From assembly GCA_023428755.1 (NCBI GenBank), contig JAEYWX010000013.1, positions 36,568 through 100,567 of the forward strand: a DNA stretch of 64,000 nt, written 5' to 3'. The translations under genes were made by a program, and so were the position numbers. Origin of the DNA: Bacteroidota bacterium. GTDB lineage: Bacteria; Bacteroidota; Bacteroidia; Chitinophagales; Chitinophagaceae. Of the stretch, positions 57,051-64,000 are shown one piece after another (position 1 is the stretch's first letter; the number at the start of each line of letters is the position of its first letter). The notes beneath the pieces are model-generated. The model was given only the letters and a program-made list of their open reading frames with translations, did not search any database and had not been told where the DNA came from.

Positions 57051-57166
57051 GTTTCTGGTTTTTAGTTTTTTGTTTTCAGTTGAGAACCTACTTCAGCAAC
57101 CGGTATCAAGTTAATCAGATTACCTGAAATAAGGGAACTGGAAACAACAAACCACAAACTAAAAAC
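57051..57166. repeat. Inverted pair of 35-bp heptamer arrays
   Basis: Five heptamers on the plus strand (57051-57085; GTTTCTG, GTTTTTA, GTTTTTT and two more) and five on the minus strand (57166-57132; GTTTTTA, GTTTGTG, GTTTGTT and two more) all begin GTT. The arms are exactly 35 bases each with a 46-base loop. This is the clearest of the three heptamer loci in the window. Confidence 0.75.
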
Positions 57167-57176
57167 TTGCACCGGC

Positions 57177-59162
57177 TTATTCCTCCTCATCCCTGTAAAT
57201 ACGCTTGAGTTTTAAGGTACTGATGGGAGCCACAATTAACGGGAATTTTTCCACCGCCACATTACTCTGATCCAGTCCAAAGCCTTTTTCTTCGCTCAGG
57301 CCAAATTTTTTCACTAAGAAATAAAACCGCATAATGATCCGCTCAAAGAACGGCAGCTCATTATCCTGGCTCAGGAATTTTTCCATTACCACAAATTGGA
57401 AATCGCCCACTACATTGTTGCGTTGTAAACTTTCATAACGGCTGGTAATGTTTACTTCTTTGTTGCTCACCATATCTTCCACCACTTTCCGGAACATGAG
57501 GTTGATACGTGGCTGCATACGGAAGCCCAACCGGAATTCAACCCGGATCACTTCGTTTGGAATGATGGTGGTTACTTCAAATTCGCAGGTGTAAGGATCA
57601 TCCAGTGTATCCACATGCACAAACCAATAAATATCAGCACGCTTGGGCTTTCGGTTAAGGATGGAGTAAATGATCTTGTGTTCAATTTCTTTCGGGTTAT
57701 TGGCACTACTGAGGTAAACAAGATGTGTAGCATGCTTGGTCACCGTCATATCATTACTCAACTCCTGCAACATTGGCAAATAGTGATCGAGCCGAACAAA
57801 TTCCACATAGCGGTTCTTGATCTTTCGTGCACGGTACCATACATACATTACGAGGAACATCATGAAGCCAATGATGAGTGTTATATAACCGCCGTGTAAA
57901 AACTTATCCATCAGCGCTACCAGGTAAGCAATTTCAATTACAAGGTATCCGATGAGAAAAATATAAATGTAAAATGCTTTTACTCGATGCAATACGAGAT
58001 AATTTGCAAACAGCAGCGTGGTCATGATCATGGTTACAATGATTGCCAAACCATAAGCCGCTTCCATTTTTGATGACTCACGAAAATACAATACCACAAA
58101 CGCACATCCGAAGAACATAAACAGGTTCATGCCCGGTATAAACAGTTGACCTCTTTCTTCACTGGGATAATTAATTTTCAACCGTGGCCACAAATTCAAA
58201 CGCATGGCTTCACTAATGAGGGTAAAGGCACCGGCGATCATGGCCTGGCTGGCAATAATAGCAGCCGACGTAGCAATTACCACACCTGCAATAATGAACC
58301 AATGCGGCATCAGATCATAAAAGGCATGAATACCGGTTTCGGCTTTAAATGTACTGTCGATTAACTTGCCATTGTATTTTGATAAGAGCGATGCACCTTG
58401 TCCGAAATAATTGATGAGCAAACAGGTTTTTACATACATCCACGATACACGGATATTGTCTTTTCCGCAATGGCCCAGATCACTATACAATGCTTCAGCA
58501 CCGGTGGTACAAAGAAACACTGCTCCCAGCAGCCAAAACCCTTCCGGATAATTGGCAAGAAAATCATACGCATAATACGGATTCACTGCTTTAAAAATGC
58601 TGAGATCATCAAACACATGCAACACACCCAGCACCGCCAGCATGGTAAACCACACCATCATTACCGGGCCAAACAATCGACCAATGGAACCCGTACCAAA
58701 CTGTTGCATAAAAAAGAACAACGACAGAATGATGAGTACAATGGTAACAATGGTGTTCACCGGCAGATCACGCAACTGTGGTAACACTTTCAAACCTTCA
58801 ATAGCAGATGTAATAGAAATGGGCGGTGTAATAATACCATCGGCCAGCAACGATGCACCGCCGATCATTGCCGGTATCACCAGCCACTTTCTTCTTCGCC
58901 TCACCAATGCATACAATGAAAAGGTACCACCTTCACCTTTGTTATCGGCACGGAGCACCATGATCACATACTTGATAGTTGTTTGCAACGTCAATGTCCA
59001 GATGATACAAGACAATGCTCCAACAATTAATGTGTCTGATACAACTCTTCCTCCGATGATGGCATTGAAAACGTACAGGGGAGATGTTCCGATGTCGCCA
59101 TAAATAATACCTAACGCTATTAACAGACCTGCCGCTGTTGTTTTTGAAGTGTGCTTTCCCAC
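57177..59162 (-). CDS. kup: KUP/HAK/KT potassium transporter
   Basis: The 661-residue inner-membrane protein takes up potassium. It opens with the KUP signature AAGLLIALGIIYGDIGTSPLYVF and has twelve transmembrane helices up to about residue 450 (NKGEGGTFSLYALVRRR follows the second helix). A soluble C-terminal domain of about 200 residues then begins at RYVEFVRLDHYLPML. Length is normal. The start is GTG at 59162: no ATG lies between it and an upstream stop, and it directly precedes the conserved region. An 11-bp direct repeat and a -7 box lie upstream. Confidence 0.95.
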   Translation of the reverse strand: MGKHTSKTTAAGLLIALGIIYGDIGTSPLYVFNAIIGGRVVSDTLIVGALSCIIWTLTLQTTIKYVIMVLRADNKGEGGTFSLYALVRRRRKWLVIPAMIGGASLLADGIITPPISITSAIEGLKVLPQLRDLPVNTIVTIVLIILSLFFFMQQFGTGSIGRLFGPVMMVWFTMLAVLGVLHVFDDLSIFKAVNPYYAYDFLANYPEGFWLLGAVFLCTTGAEALYSDLGHCGKDNIRVSWMYVKTCLLINYFGQGASLLSKYNGKLIDSTFKAETGIHAFYDLMPHWFIIAGVVIATSAAIIASQAMIAGAFTLISEAMRLNLWPRLKINYPSEERGQLFIPGMNLFMFFGCAFVVLYFRESSKMEAAYGLAIIVTMIMTTLLFANYLVLHRVKAFYIYIFLIGYLVIEIAYLVALMDKFLHGGYITLIIGFMMFLVMYVWYRARKIKNRYVEFVRLDHYLPMLQELSNDMTVTKHATHLVYLSSANNPKEIEHKIIYSILNRKPKRADIYWFVHVDTLDDPYTCEFEVTTIIPNEVIRVEFRLGFRMQPRINLMFRKVVEDMVSNKEVNITSRYESLQRNNVVGDFQFVVMEKFLSQDNELPFFERIIMRFYFLVKKFGLSEEKGFGLDQSNVAVEKFPLIVAPISTLKLKRIYRDEEE

Positions 59163-59182
59163 AAATAGAATTTAAGTGAGGA

Positions 59183-59228
59183 TACGAACCAATTTGGTTG
59201 ATTGGTTTCTATATACGAACCAAAGGTA
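59183..59228 (-). promoter_or_regulatory. Candidate kup promoter with repeated operator-like motif
   Basis: On the minus strand TACCTTTG (59228-59221) fits the -7 consensus. ATACGAACCAA occurs twice on the plus strand, at 59183-59193 and 59213-59223, 30 bases apart. The first copy joins a palindrome AACCAA-T-TTGGTT (59187-59199). A regulator binding these would cover the promoter and leader. Confidence 0.45.
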
Positions 59229-59456
59229 GGGCTTGGGTTGAAATGGACAAGAAAAAGAAGCCGATAGTTATGAGTAAGAAGTTTGCAGCCAACCAAAAGC
59301 TAACAGGTATCAGTAAACAGCTTTACCAGGCCTCATCCCACCCCTCAAAAATGAACAGGACTTTAATTTTACAACCAAACAACATAACCTCGAAGTCAAT
59401 AACGTGAAAAGTTCAGTACATTATCAATTGCTGAAATATTGTAATCTGCCCGCAGC

Positions 59457-60698
59457 TCACAGCGAATCGCTCACAGCTTTCTTCCACAACAAACTACCAT
59501 CACCATAACTTAAAAACCGAAAGTCATTTTCCAGTGCATAGTTGTAAATCATTCTCCAATCATTTCCTGTAATGGCAGCCACCAATAACAACAAGGTAGA
59601 GTTGGGCTGATGAAAATTGGTAATGATGGCGGATGCAATCCGAAGCTGATAACCCGGTGCAATCAACACTTGTGTATGGCAAATGAGTTGCGGTGTATTG
59701 TGTTGCTGCATCCAGTGCAATAACGCCTGCAATGCTTCGGATGCCGTAGCGGTTTGCAAAGGCAGATCGTAGGCATCCCACTGTTGTACTTCCAATTGTT
59801 GCAACGTTGCAGTTGGATTAAGTAACGCCTTCACGCCCATCCAGTATAAAGTTTCAATGGTGCGGAGCGATGTGGTACCCACAGCAATCACCGGATCATT
59901 GATATGGTTGATCATGTTTTCAATATCATCTGCAGCAACTTCAATCCACTCACGATGCATGGAATGATCCTGCATGCGTTCACTCTTCACCGGTTGAAAC
60001 GTACCCGCTCCCACATGCAGTGTTACAAACTGATGCTGTACACCTTTTTCCTGTAACTGCTGTAACAGTTGGGGTGTAAAATGCAAACCGGCAGTTGGTG
60101 CGGCCACACTTCCTTCGTGCCGGGCATACACGGTTTGGTAACGGTCATAGTCAGCCGCTTCCGACTGGCGTTGCAGATACGGAGGCAATGGTAAAATGCC
60201 TGCATAATGCAGTAGTTCAGCAAAATTGAAATAGCTATTATCCCAACTGAATTCAATTTCAAAACTACCCTGCGCCTGTTTTATCTTTTCTGCTTTCAGG
60301 ATTACCACGCCGTGTGGTGTGTTGAGTTTTTTTTCCAGGAATTGTTGTTTCCATTTACCGGCACCACCCACAAGGCATGTCCACCGAACCGATCCATGGC
60401 TCATCATGGCCTGCGTTACTTCCACACCTGCTGCCGGCTCCAGGCAAAAAATCTCAATGGTACTGCCGGTATCTTTTTGAAAAAGGATACGGGCCTCAAT
60501 TACTTTGGTATTGTTGAATACCAGGAAGGCATTGCCGGGCAAATGTTTAGGGAGATTGCGGTACACATCCGTTTCAATATCGCCATCTTTATAAACAAGC
60601 AGTTTACTTAAATCCCGGTCGGTTAAAGGATAACGGGCAATTCGTTCGTCTTGTAAATCGTATGTAAAATCTTTGATCTGAAGCTGCGAAGGATGCAT
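59457..60698 (-). CDS. queA: tRNA preQ1(34) S-adenosylmethionine ribosyltransferase-isomerase
   Basis: QueA (413 aa) transfers the ribosyl part of S-adenosylmethionine to preQ1 in tRNA to make epoxyqueuosine. The N-terminus is DFTYDLQDERIARYPLTDRD, and core blocks are VFNNTKVIEARI, SVAAPTAGLHFTPQLL, LHVGAGTFQPVK and ITNFHQPNSTLLLLVAA. Length is normal. I start at the ATG at 60698; the open frame continues to 60758 but that part is not conserved. It is divergent from the MBL-fold gene with a 111-base gap. Confidence 0.96.
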   Translation of the reverse strand: MHPSQLQIKDFTYDLQDERIARYPLTDRDLSKLLVYKDGDIETDVYRNLPKHLPGNAFLVFNNTKVIEARILFQKDTGSTIEIFCLEPAAGVEVTQAMMSHGSVRWTCLVGGAGKWKQQFLEKKLNTPHGVVILKAEKIKQAQGSFEIEFSWDNSYFNFAELLHYAGILPLPPYLQRQSEAADYDRYQTVYARHEGSVAAPTAGLHFTPQLLQQLQEKGVQHQFVTLHVGAGTFQPVKSERMQDHSMHREWIEVAADDIENMINHINDPVIAVGTTSLRTIETLYWMGVKALLNPTATLQQLEVQQWDAYDLPLQTATASEALQALLHWMQQHNTPQLICHTQVLIAPGYQLRIASAIITNFHQPNSTLLLLVAAITGNDWRMIYNYALENDFRFLSYGDGSLLWKKAVSDSL

Positions 60699-60780
60699 GC
60701 TGCAAAGATGAAGAATTTGGCTGAAACAGACAGATGAGCTGCACAACGGTATTACCAATCGATTCCGGACGGGTGCTGCT

Positions 60781-60788
60781 TACCTTTG
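60781..60788 (+). promoter_or_regulatory. Candidate -7 box for the MBL-fold gene
   Basis: TACCTTTG matches TAnnTTTG and ends 21 bases before the ATG at 60810. A -33 TTTG is not clear. CATCTTTG on the opposite strand (60710-60703) is a near match for queA. Confidence 0.5.
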
Positions 60789-60809
60789 CAACGCTTTTCA
60801 AACAAAAAG

Positions 60810-61943
60810 ATGAAACAAAAAATTTTAAAATTTATAAAACGACTGATGATTTTTATCCTTTCAACACTGCTTCTGCTCACCACCATAATATTTTTCTACA
60901 TCCGGCAACATAAGTTTGGAAAAGCACCGCATGGCAAACGGCTTGAACGTATGCAACAATCGCCCAACTACAAAGACGGGAAATTTCAGAACCTGAGCTT
61001 TACACCCGCATTAACCAAAGGGTACAGCATGACAGGTGTACTGTACAATTTTATTTTTAACAAGCATCCAAATAAAATTCCGGCCGATAGTATTCCGCAT
61101 ATAAAAACAAACCTGCTAACACTAAACATCAATGAAGATGTGTTGATCTGGTTTGGTCATTCGTCGTATTACATGCAACTGGATGGCAAACGTATTTTGG
61201 TTGATCCGGTTTTCAGTGGAAATGCATCGCCACTGCCCGGCACTACCAAATCGTTCAACGGAACGGACATGTACAATGTAAACGATCTGCCCCCGATCGA
61301 CTATTTGTTTATTACACATGATCATTACGATCACCTGGATTATGAAACCATTCTGCAGCTGAAAACAAAAGTGCAGAAAGTGATCTGCGGATTGGGTGTC
61401 GGTTCGCATCTTGAGCATTGGGGTTATGATAGTTCAATGATCATCGAAAAAGACTGGCATGAGACCATTGAACTGGACAGTCAATTCCATGTTACTGTAA
61501 CACCGGCCCGTCATTTTTCCGGCCGCAGTTTCACCCGCAACAACACACTCTGGTGTTCGTACATTTTACAAACCGCTTCACACAAAATTTTTATTGGTGG
61601 CGACAGTGGATACGATACCCATTTTAAACGCATTGCTGAACAATACGGGCCTGTTGACTTTGCTATTCTTGAAAACGGACAATACAATGAAGCCTGGCAT
61701 GCCATTCATACATTACCCCACGAAGTATTGCAAGCAGCAAAAGACTTGGGTGCAAAACGTGTATTCCCCGTTCATTCCTCAAAGTTTGCATTGGCCCAAC
61801 ATTCCTGGGATGAGCCGTTGAAAAAGATCACCGAACTAAATAAGGAATCGAAAATTCCTTTAGTAACACCTGTTATTGGCGAACCGGTTCGACTGGGTGA
61901 TACAACACAAACATTCCTTAACTGGTGGACGGAAGTAAAATAA
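60810..61943 (+). CDS. MBL-fold metallo-hydrolase (NAPE-PLD/UlaG-like)
   Basis: The 377-residue protein has an N-terminal anchor helix (LMIFILSTLLLLTTIIFFYI) and a metallo-beta-lactamase domain. Metal ligands are FGHSSYYMQL, THDHYDHLD (HxHxDH), PARHFSGR, GGDSGYD and PVHSSKFAL. This set is typical of NAPE-PLD-like phosphodiesterases (COG2220) in which the helix tethers the enzyme to the membrane. A phospholipid substrate is therefore plausible but unproven. The start is the ATG at 60810; the longer frame begins with TTG inside the -7 box. Confidence 0.92.
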   Translation: MKQKILKFIKRLMIFILSTLLLLTTIIFFYIRQHKFGKAPHGKRLERMQQSPNYKDGKFQNLSFTPALTKGYSMTGVLYNFIFNKHPNKIPADSIPHIKTNLLTLNINEDVLIWFGHSSYYMQLDGKRILVDPVFSGNASPLPGTTKSFNGTDMYNVNDLPPIDYLFITHDHYDHLDYETILQLKTKVQKVICGLGVGSHLEHWGYDSSMIIEKDWHETIELDSQFHVTVTPARHFSGRSFTRNNTLWCSYILQTASHKIFIGGDSGYDTHFKRIAEQYGPVDFAILENGQYNEAWHAIHTLPHEVLQAAKDLGAKRVFPVHSSKFALAQHSWDEPLKKITELNKESKIPLVTPVIGEPVRLGDTTQTFLNWWTEVK

Positions 61944-61990
61944 GCCAGCAGCGTTCAACCGGCACTTCGTAACACTCTTCATTCCTCTCC

Positions 61991-61998
61991 TATCTTTG
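61991..61998 (+). promoter_or_regulatory. Candidate -7 box for the LLM oxidoreductase gene
   Basis: TATCTTTG matches TAnnTTTG and ends 18 bases before the ATG at 62017. No clear -33 element is seen. Confidence 0.5.
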
Positions 61999-62016
61999 CA
62001 CTCAAATTAAAGAGCT

Positions 62017-63048
62017 ATGGAATTAGGAATCGGCATGTTTGGCGATAATCATTATGATGAAAACGGTAAAGCACTTCCCACCGGACAGCGGTTGCGTGAA
62101 TTGATTGAAGAAATTAAACTGATGGATGAACTGGGGATCGATTTTTTTGGCATTGGTGAACACCATCGGCCCGATTACTCTGTATCAACCCCCGAAATTA
62201 TTTTAGCAGCTGCTGCTACTGTCACCAAAAATATTAAACTGGGCAGTGTAGTAACGGTGTTGAGTTCGTCCGATCCGGTACGTGTATATCAGCAGTTTGC
62301 TACTATCGATCATTTGAGCAATGGTCGTGCTGAGATCACCGCCGGTCGTGGCAGTTTTATTGAATCGTTTCCGGTATATGGATATGATCTTAAAGATTAC
62401 GAATCGTTGTTTGATGAAAAGCTTCACCTGCTGGTGCAACTCAACCAGGAAAATCCAATCAGCTGGAAAGGCAAACACCGTGCAGCACTCAATCAGCAAT
62501 TGATATTACCCCGAGCTGTAAATGATCAACTACCCATCTGGGTAGCAGTGGGCGGCACACCCGAATCGGTAGTACGTGCAGCAAAGCTGGGTCTTCCGGT
62601 GATCTTTGCGATCATTGGCGGCAATCCAGCTCAGTTTCAACCGTTGTTTCAATACTATCGAAATGCATGGGCACATTTTAAACATGATCCCAACACGTTA
62701 CAAGTGGGTGTACACATGCATTGTTTTTTTGGTGAAGACAGTAAGCAAACGGCCGATATGTATTACCCGCAGTATGCTGCACAAATGAATCGGGTGGGCA
62801 GTTCCAGAGGCTGGCCTCCTTACCAGCGCAACCAATTCGAACATGGCAGGGGAAAAGATGGTGCATTGATTATTGGTGATGCCAATGAGGCAATTGATAA
62901 AATTTTAGAAATGCAGGAGTTGCTGGGTCTTACCCGTTTTGCAGCACACATGGATGTAGGCGGACCATCACATGCATCGCTGATGAAATCAATTGAAATT
63001 TACGGAACAAAGATTGCGCCGAAAGTGAGAGAAGCGTTGAAGAAATAA
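62017..63048 (+). CDS. LLM class flavin-dependent oxidoreductase
   Basis: The 343-residue TIM-barrel flavoprotein belongs to the bacterial luciferase superfamily. It begins LGIGMFGDNHYDENGKALPT; further blocks are FFGIGEHHRPDYSVSTPEI, KNIKLGSVVTVLSSSDPVRVY, DHLSNGRAEITAGRGSF and the C-terminal RFAAHMDVGGPSH. These are typical of CE1758-like and related LLM oxidoreductases that use FMN with an NAD(P)H-linked partner. The natural substrate is unknown. It is a single gene behind a -7 box. Confidence 0.93.
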   Translation: MELGIGMFGDNHYDENGKALPTGQRLRELIEEIKLMDELGIDFFGIGEHHRPDYSVSTPEIILAAAATVTKNIKLGSVVTVLSSSDPVRVYQQFATIDHLSNGRAEITAGRGSFIESFPVYGYDLKDYESLFDEKLHLLVQLNQENPISWKGKHRAALNQQLILPRAVNDQLPIWVAVGGTPESVVRAAKLGLPVIFAIIGGNPAQFQPLFQYYRNAWAHFKHDPNTLQVGVHMHCFFGEDSKQTADMYYPQYAAQMNRVGSSRGWPPYQRNQFEHGRGKDGALIIGDANEAIDKILEMQELLGLTRFAAHMDVGGPSHASLMKSIEIYGTKIAPKVREALKK

Positions 63049-63176
63049 GATGATTGATACTATTTGAAAAAAGCGGATTGTACGAACAACAATGTAAATT
63101 GTATAACACTAATTCATTCATTTACAATCTGCATTTTTTTGAGAGAATAGCGTCTTATAGCATATATATTTACGTG

Positions 63177-63185
63177 TTGGCTGCA
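63177..63185 (+). repeat. 9-bp repeat TTGGCTGCA upstream of the DUF4253 gene
   Basis: TTGGCTGCA here is matched by its reverse complement TGCAGCCAA at 63870-63878, just after the gene's stop, so the gene sits in a short inverted pair. This could mark a gene cassette or be chance. Confidence 0.35.
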
Positions 63186-63219
63186 ACTTAAAGTGACACT
63201 TCGTAATTGATAAACATTC

Positions 63220-63867
63220 ATGAAATTTTTCTTTAGCAAATCAAAGTCTGACACCTCTTCTTCGAAATTATCAAGTGAGGAAGAAAGCCTTCTATCGCAC
63301 ATCAATATAGGTATTGACCTTGCTTTATTAATAAAGGGAAAGACAAAAAGCAATATTGAAGGACTATATGAGCTGCAAATGTTTGACGACTACAAAGATG
63401 AACCTCAACTAAAGGGCATAAAATCAAAGGTAGACGACAAAGTAACCATGCCAGATTTATACAAAAAGGTAAAAGATCTGCAAGCTGACAGTAACTTTTC
63501 GGACTACCATATTTTTTCTTGTGGACATTATGGAAGTGACAAGGATTACTTTATTGGAGCCATAAAAACAAATGACCAATTTGAGTGTTTACGAGTATTT
63601 GAAACTAACGGAATCAACTACAACCTTGAAACCAAAGACATAATCGCTTTTTTTGAGAAATGGCAAAGACAGGTGAAATTCTCGATTATTGATGCATATC
63701 ATGACAGAGTTATAATACAATTATTCAATTTTGATTTCAACATCGATGAATTTGCAAAGGAAACATTGGAGTTTTGTCCAGATTTTTTAGCTGCAGTAGA
63801 AGATGTTGAGCAAATGAAAAAATATATACTTGACAGAAAAGGAGAAATTGACTTTTGGTGGGACTAA
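63220..63867 (+). CDS. DUF4253-like protein
   Basis: The 215-residue protein has a charged, serine-rich N-terminus (KSKSDTSSSKLSSEEES), mixed alpha/beta content, and a C-terminal half (WQRQVKFSIIDAYHDRVIIQ ... FAKETLEFCPDFLAAVEDVE) ending in IDFWWD. The FCPD and terminal WWD motifs match DUF4253, a family seen in scattered, apparently mobile or interbacterial-conflict contexts; function is unknown. The gene is visibly more AT-rich than its neighbours, is flanked by a 9-bp inverted repeat, and is followed within 15 bases by a putative group II intron end. Confidence 0.75.
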   Translation: MKFFFSKSKSDTSSSKLSSEEESLLSHINIGIDLALLIKGKTKSNIEGLYELQMFDDYKDEPQLKGIKSKVDDKVTMPDLYKKVKDLQADSNFSDYHIFSCGHYGSDKDYFIGAIKTNDQFECLRVFETNGINYNLETKDIIAFFEKWQRQVKFSIIDAYHDRVIIQLFNFDFNIDEFAKETLEFCPDFLAAVEDVEQMKKYILDRKGEIDFWWD

Positions 63868-63877
63868 GCTGCAGCCA

Positions 63878-64000
63878 ATCGAGTAGACGGCCTCGCCGCT
63901 TGTAAGCGATGAGGTACGCCTCTCACACCACTGTACGTACGGGTCTCGTATACAGCGGTTCGTTCAGTTGTGGAGATACTTTAAAATAGTAATCAAGCAT
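63878..64000 (-). mobile_element. 3' end of a group II intron (domains V-VI), continuing past the window
   Basis: On the minus strand 63958-63928 forms a domain V-like hairpin: CCGCTGTA pairs with TACAGTGG, a CG two-base bulge sits on the 3' side, and an upper TACG / CGTA helix carries a short loop. Downstream, GTGTGAGAGG and a second hairpin ending CTACTCGAT (to about 63878) fit domain VI and the 3' splice end. The reverse-transcriptase gene, if present, lies beyond 64000. The 3' boundary is approximate. Confidence 0.65.

Noticed and set aside
56471..57127. Plus-strand open frame of 218 codons opposite the alpha/beta hydrolase
   Set aside because: It is antisense to a gene with a full catalytic triad, and the frame crosses the heptamer repeats.
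57051..57166. CRISPR array
   Set aside because: Repeats are 7 bp, degenerate, without spacers and arranged as inverted arms; no cas genes are near.
58597..59103. Plus-strand open frame of 168 codons opposite kup
   Set aside because: It is the shadow of the N-terminal helices of a well-conserved transporter.
59198..59407. Small open frame of 69 codons between kup and queA
   Set aside because: No promoter or family features, and it overlaps the kup promoter repeats.
63177..63878. Integron cassette with attC site
   Set aside because: The flanking TTGGCTGCA only loosely resembles attC cores and no integrase is in the window; kept only as an inverted repeat.

Overview
The window looks like a chromosomal segment of a member of the Bacteroidota, most likely family Chitinophagaceae. 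Four things point there: a T9SS type A sorting domain (gene at 23826), the -33/-7 promoter style TTTG / TAnnTTTG ahead of many genes with few Shine-Dalgarno sites, many Bacteroidota-type families (DUF4293, DUF6427-like, DsbD with a thioredoxin tail, C4 zinc-ribbon coiled-coil protein), and the local palindromic repeats. The genus cannot be fixed from the sequence alone.

Layout. 1-6.6 kb: peroxiredoxin, then a leuC-leuD-cimA-leuB operon on the minus strand with a divergent LysR regulator; the synthase in it looks like a citramalate synthase rather than LeuA. 6.6-7.6 kb: a toxin-antitoxin pair whose RelE-type toxin is broken by a stop codon, plus a lipoprotein. 7.7-14.9 kb: Nif3-like protein, zinc-ribbon protein, RecN, tRNA-Pro, DnaA, and a 5'-nucleotidase split into two overlapping genes. 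15-24.8 kb: FAD protein, ABC exporter, nitronate monooxygenase, sugar nucleotidyltransferase, GlyA, T9SS cargo. 24.8-39.3 kb: UvrA, ECF sigma factor, two DsbD-related genes, PurQ, membrane and secreted proteins, a second ABC exporter, a metzincin protease, a DJ-1/PfpI protein.

39.4-49 kb is the accessory-rich part: a REP-associated transposase between inverted REP hairpins, a fused beta-oxidation enzyme, a GxxExxY protein between repeat arrays, a sigma/anti-sigma pair, a membrane glycosyltransferase-like protein, and a methionyl-tRNA synthetase interrupted in frame by two palindrome-bounded insertions. The larger insertion (160 codons) encodes a DUF559 PD-(D/E)XK nuclease domain. 49-64 kb: esterase, two LD-carboxypeptidase paralogues with a PIN toxin-antitoxin module between them, a YceI/porin cluster behind twin Crp-like sites, two tandem alpha/beta hydrolases, KUP potassium transporter, QueA, an MBL hydrolase, an LLM flavin oxidoreductase, a DUF4253 protein and, at the right edge, what looks like the 3' end of a group II intron.

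The most unusual themes are (1) in-frame mobile insertions inside an essential tRNA synthetase, (2) inverted pairs of degenerate 7-bp repeat arrays in at least three intergenic gaps, each locus using its own heptamer, (3) a threonine-independent isoleucine route implied by the leu operon, and (4) several small decayed or mobile modules (RelE, RAYT/REP, GxxExxY, PIN-TA, group II intron). Functional calls rest on motif recognition from the sequence; no database search was run.
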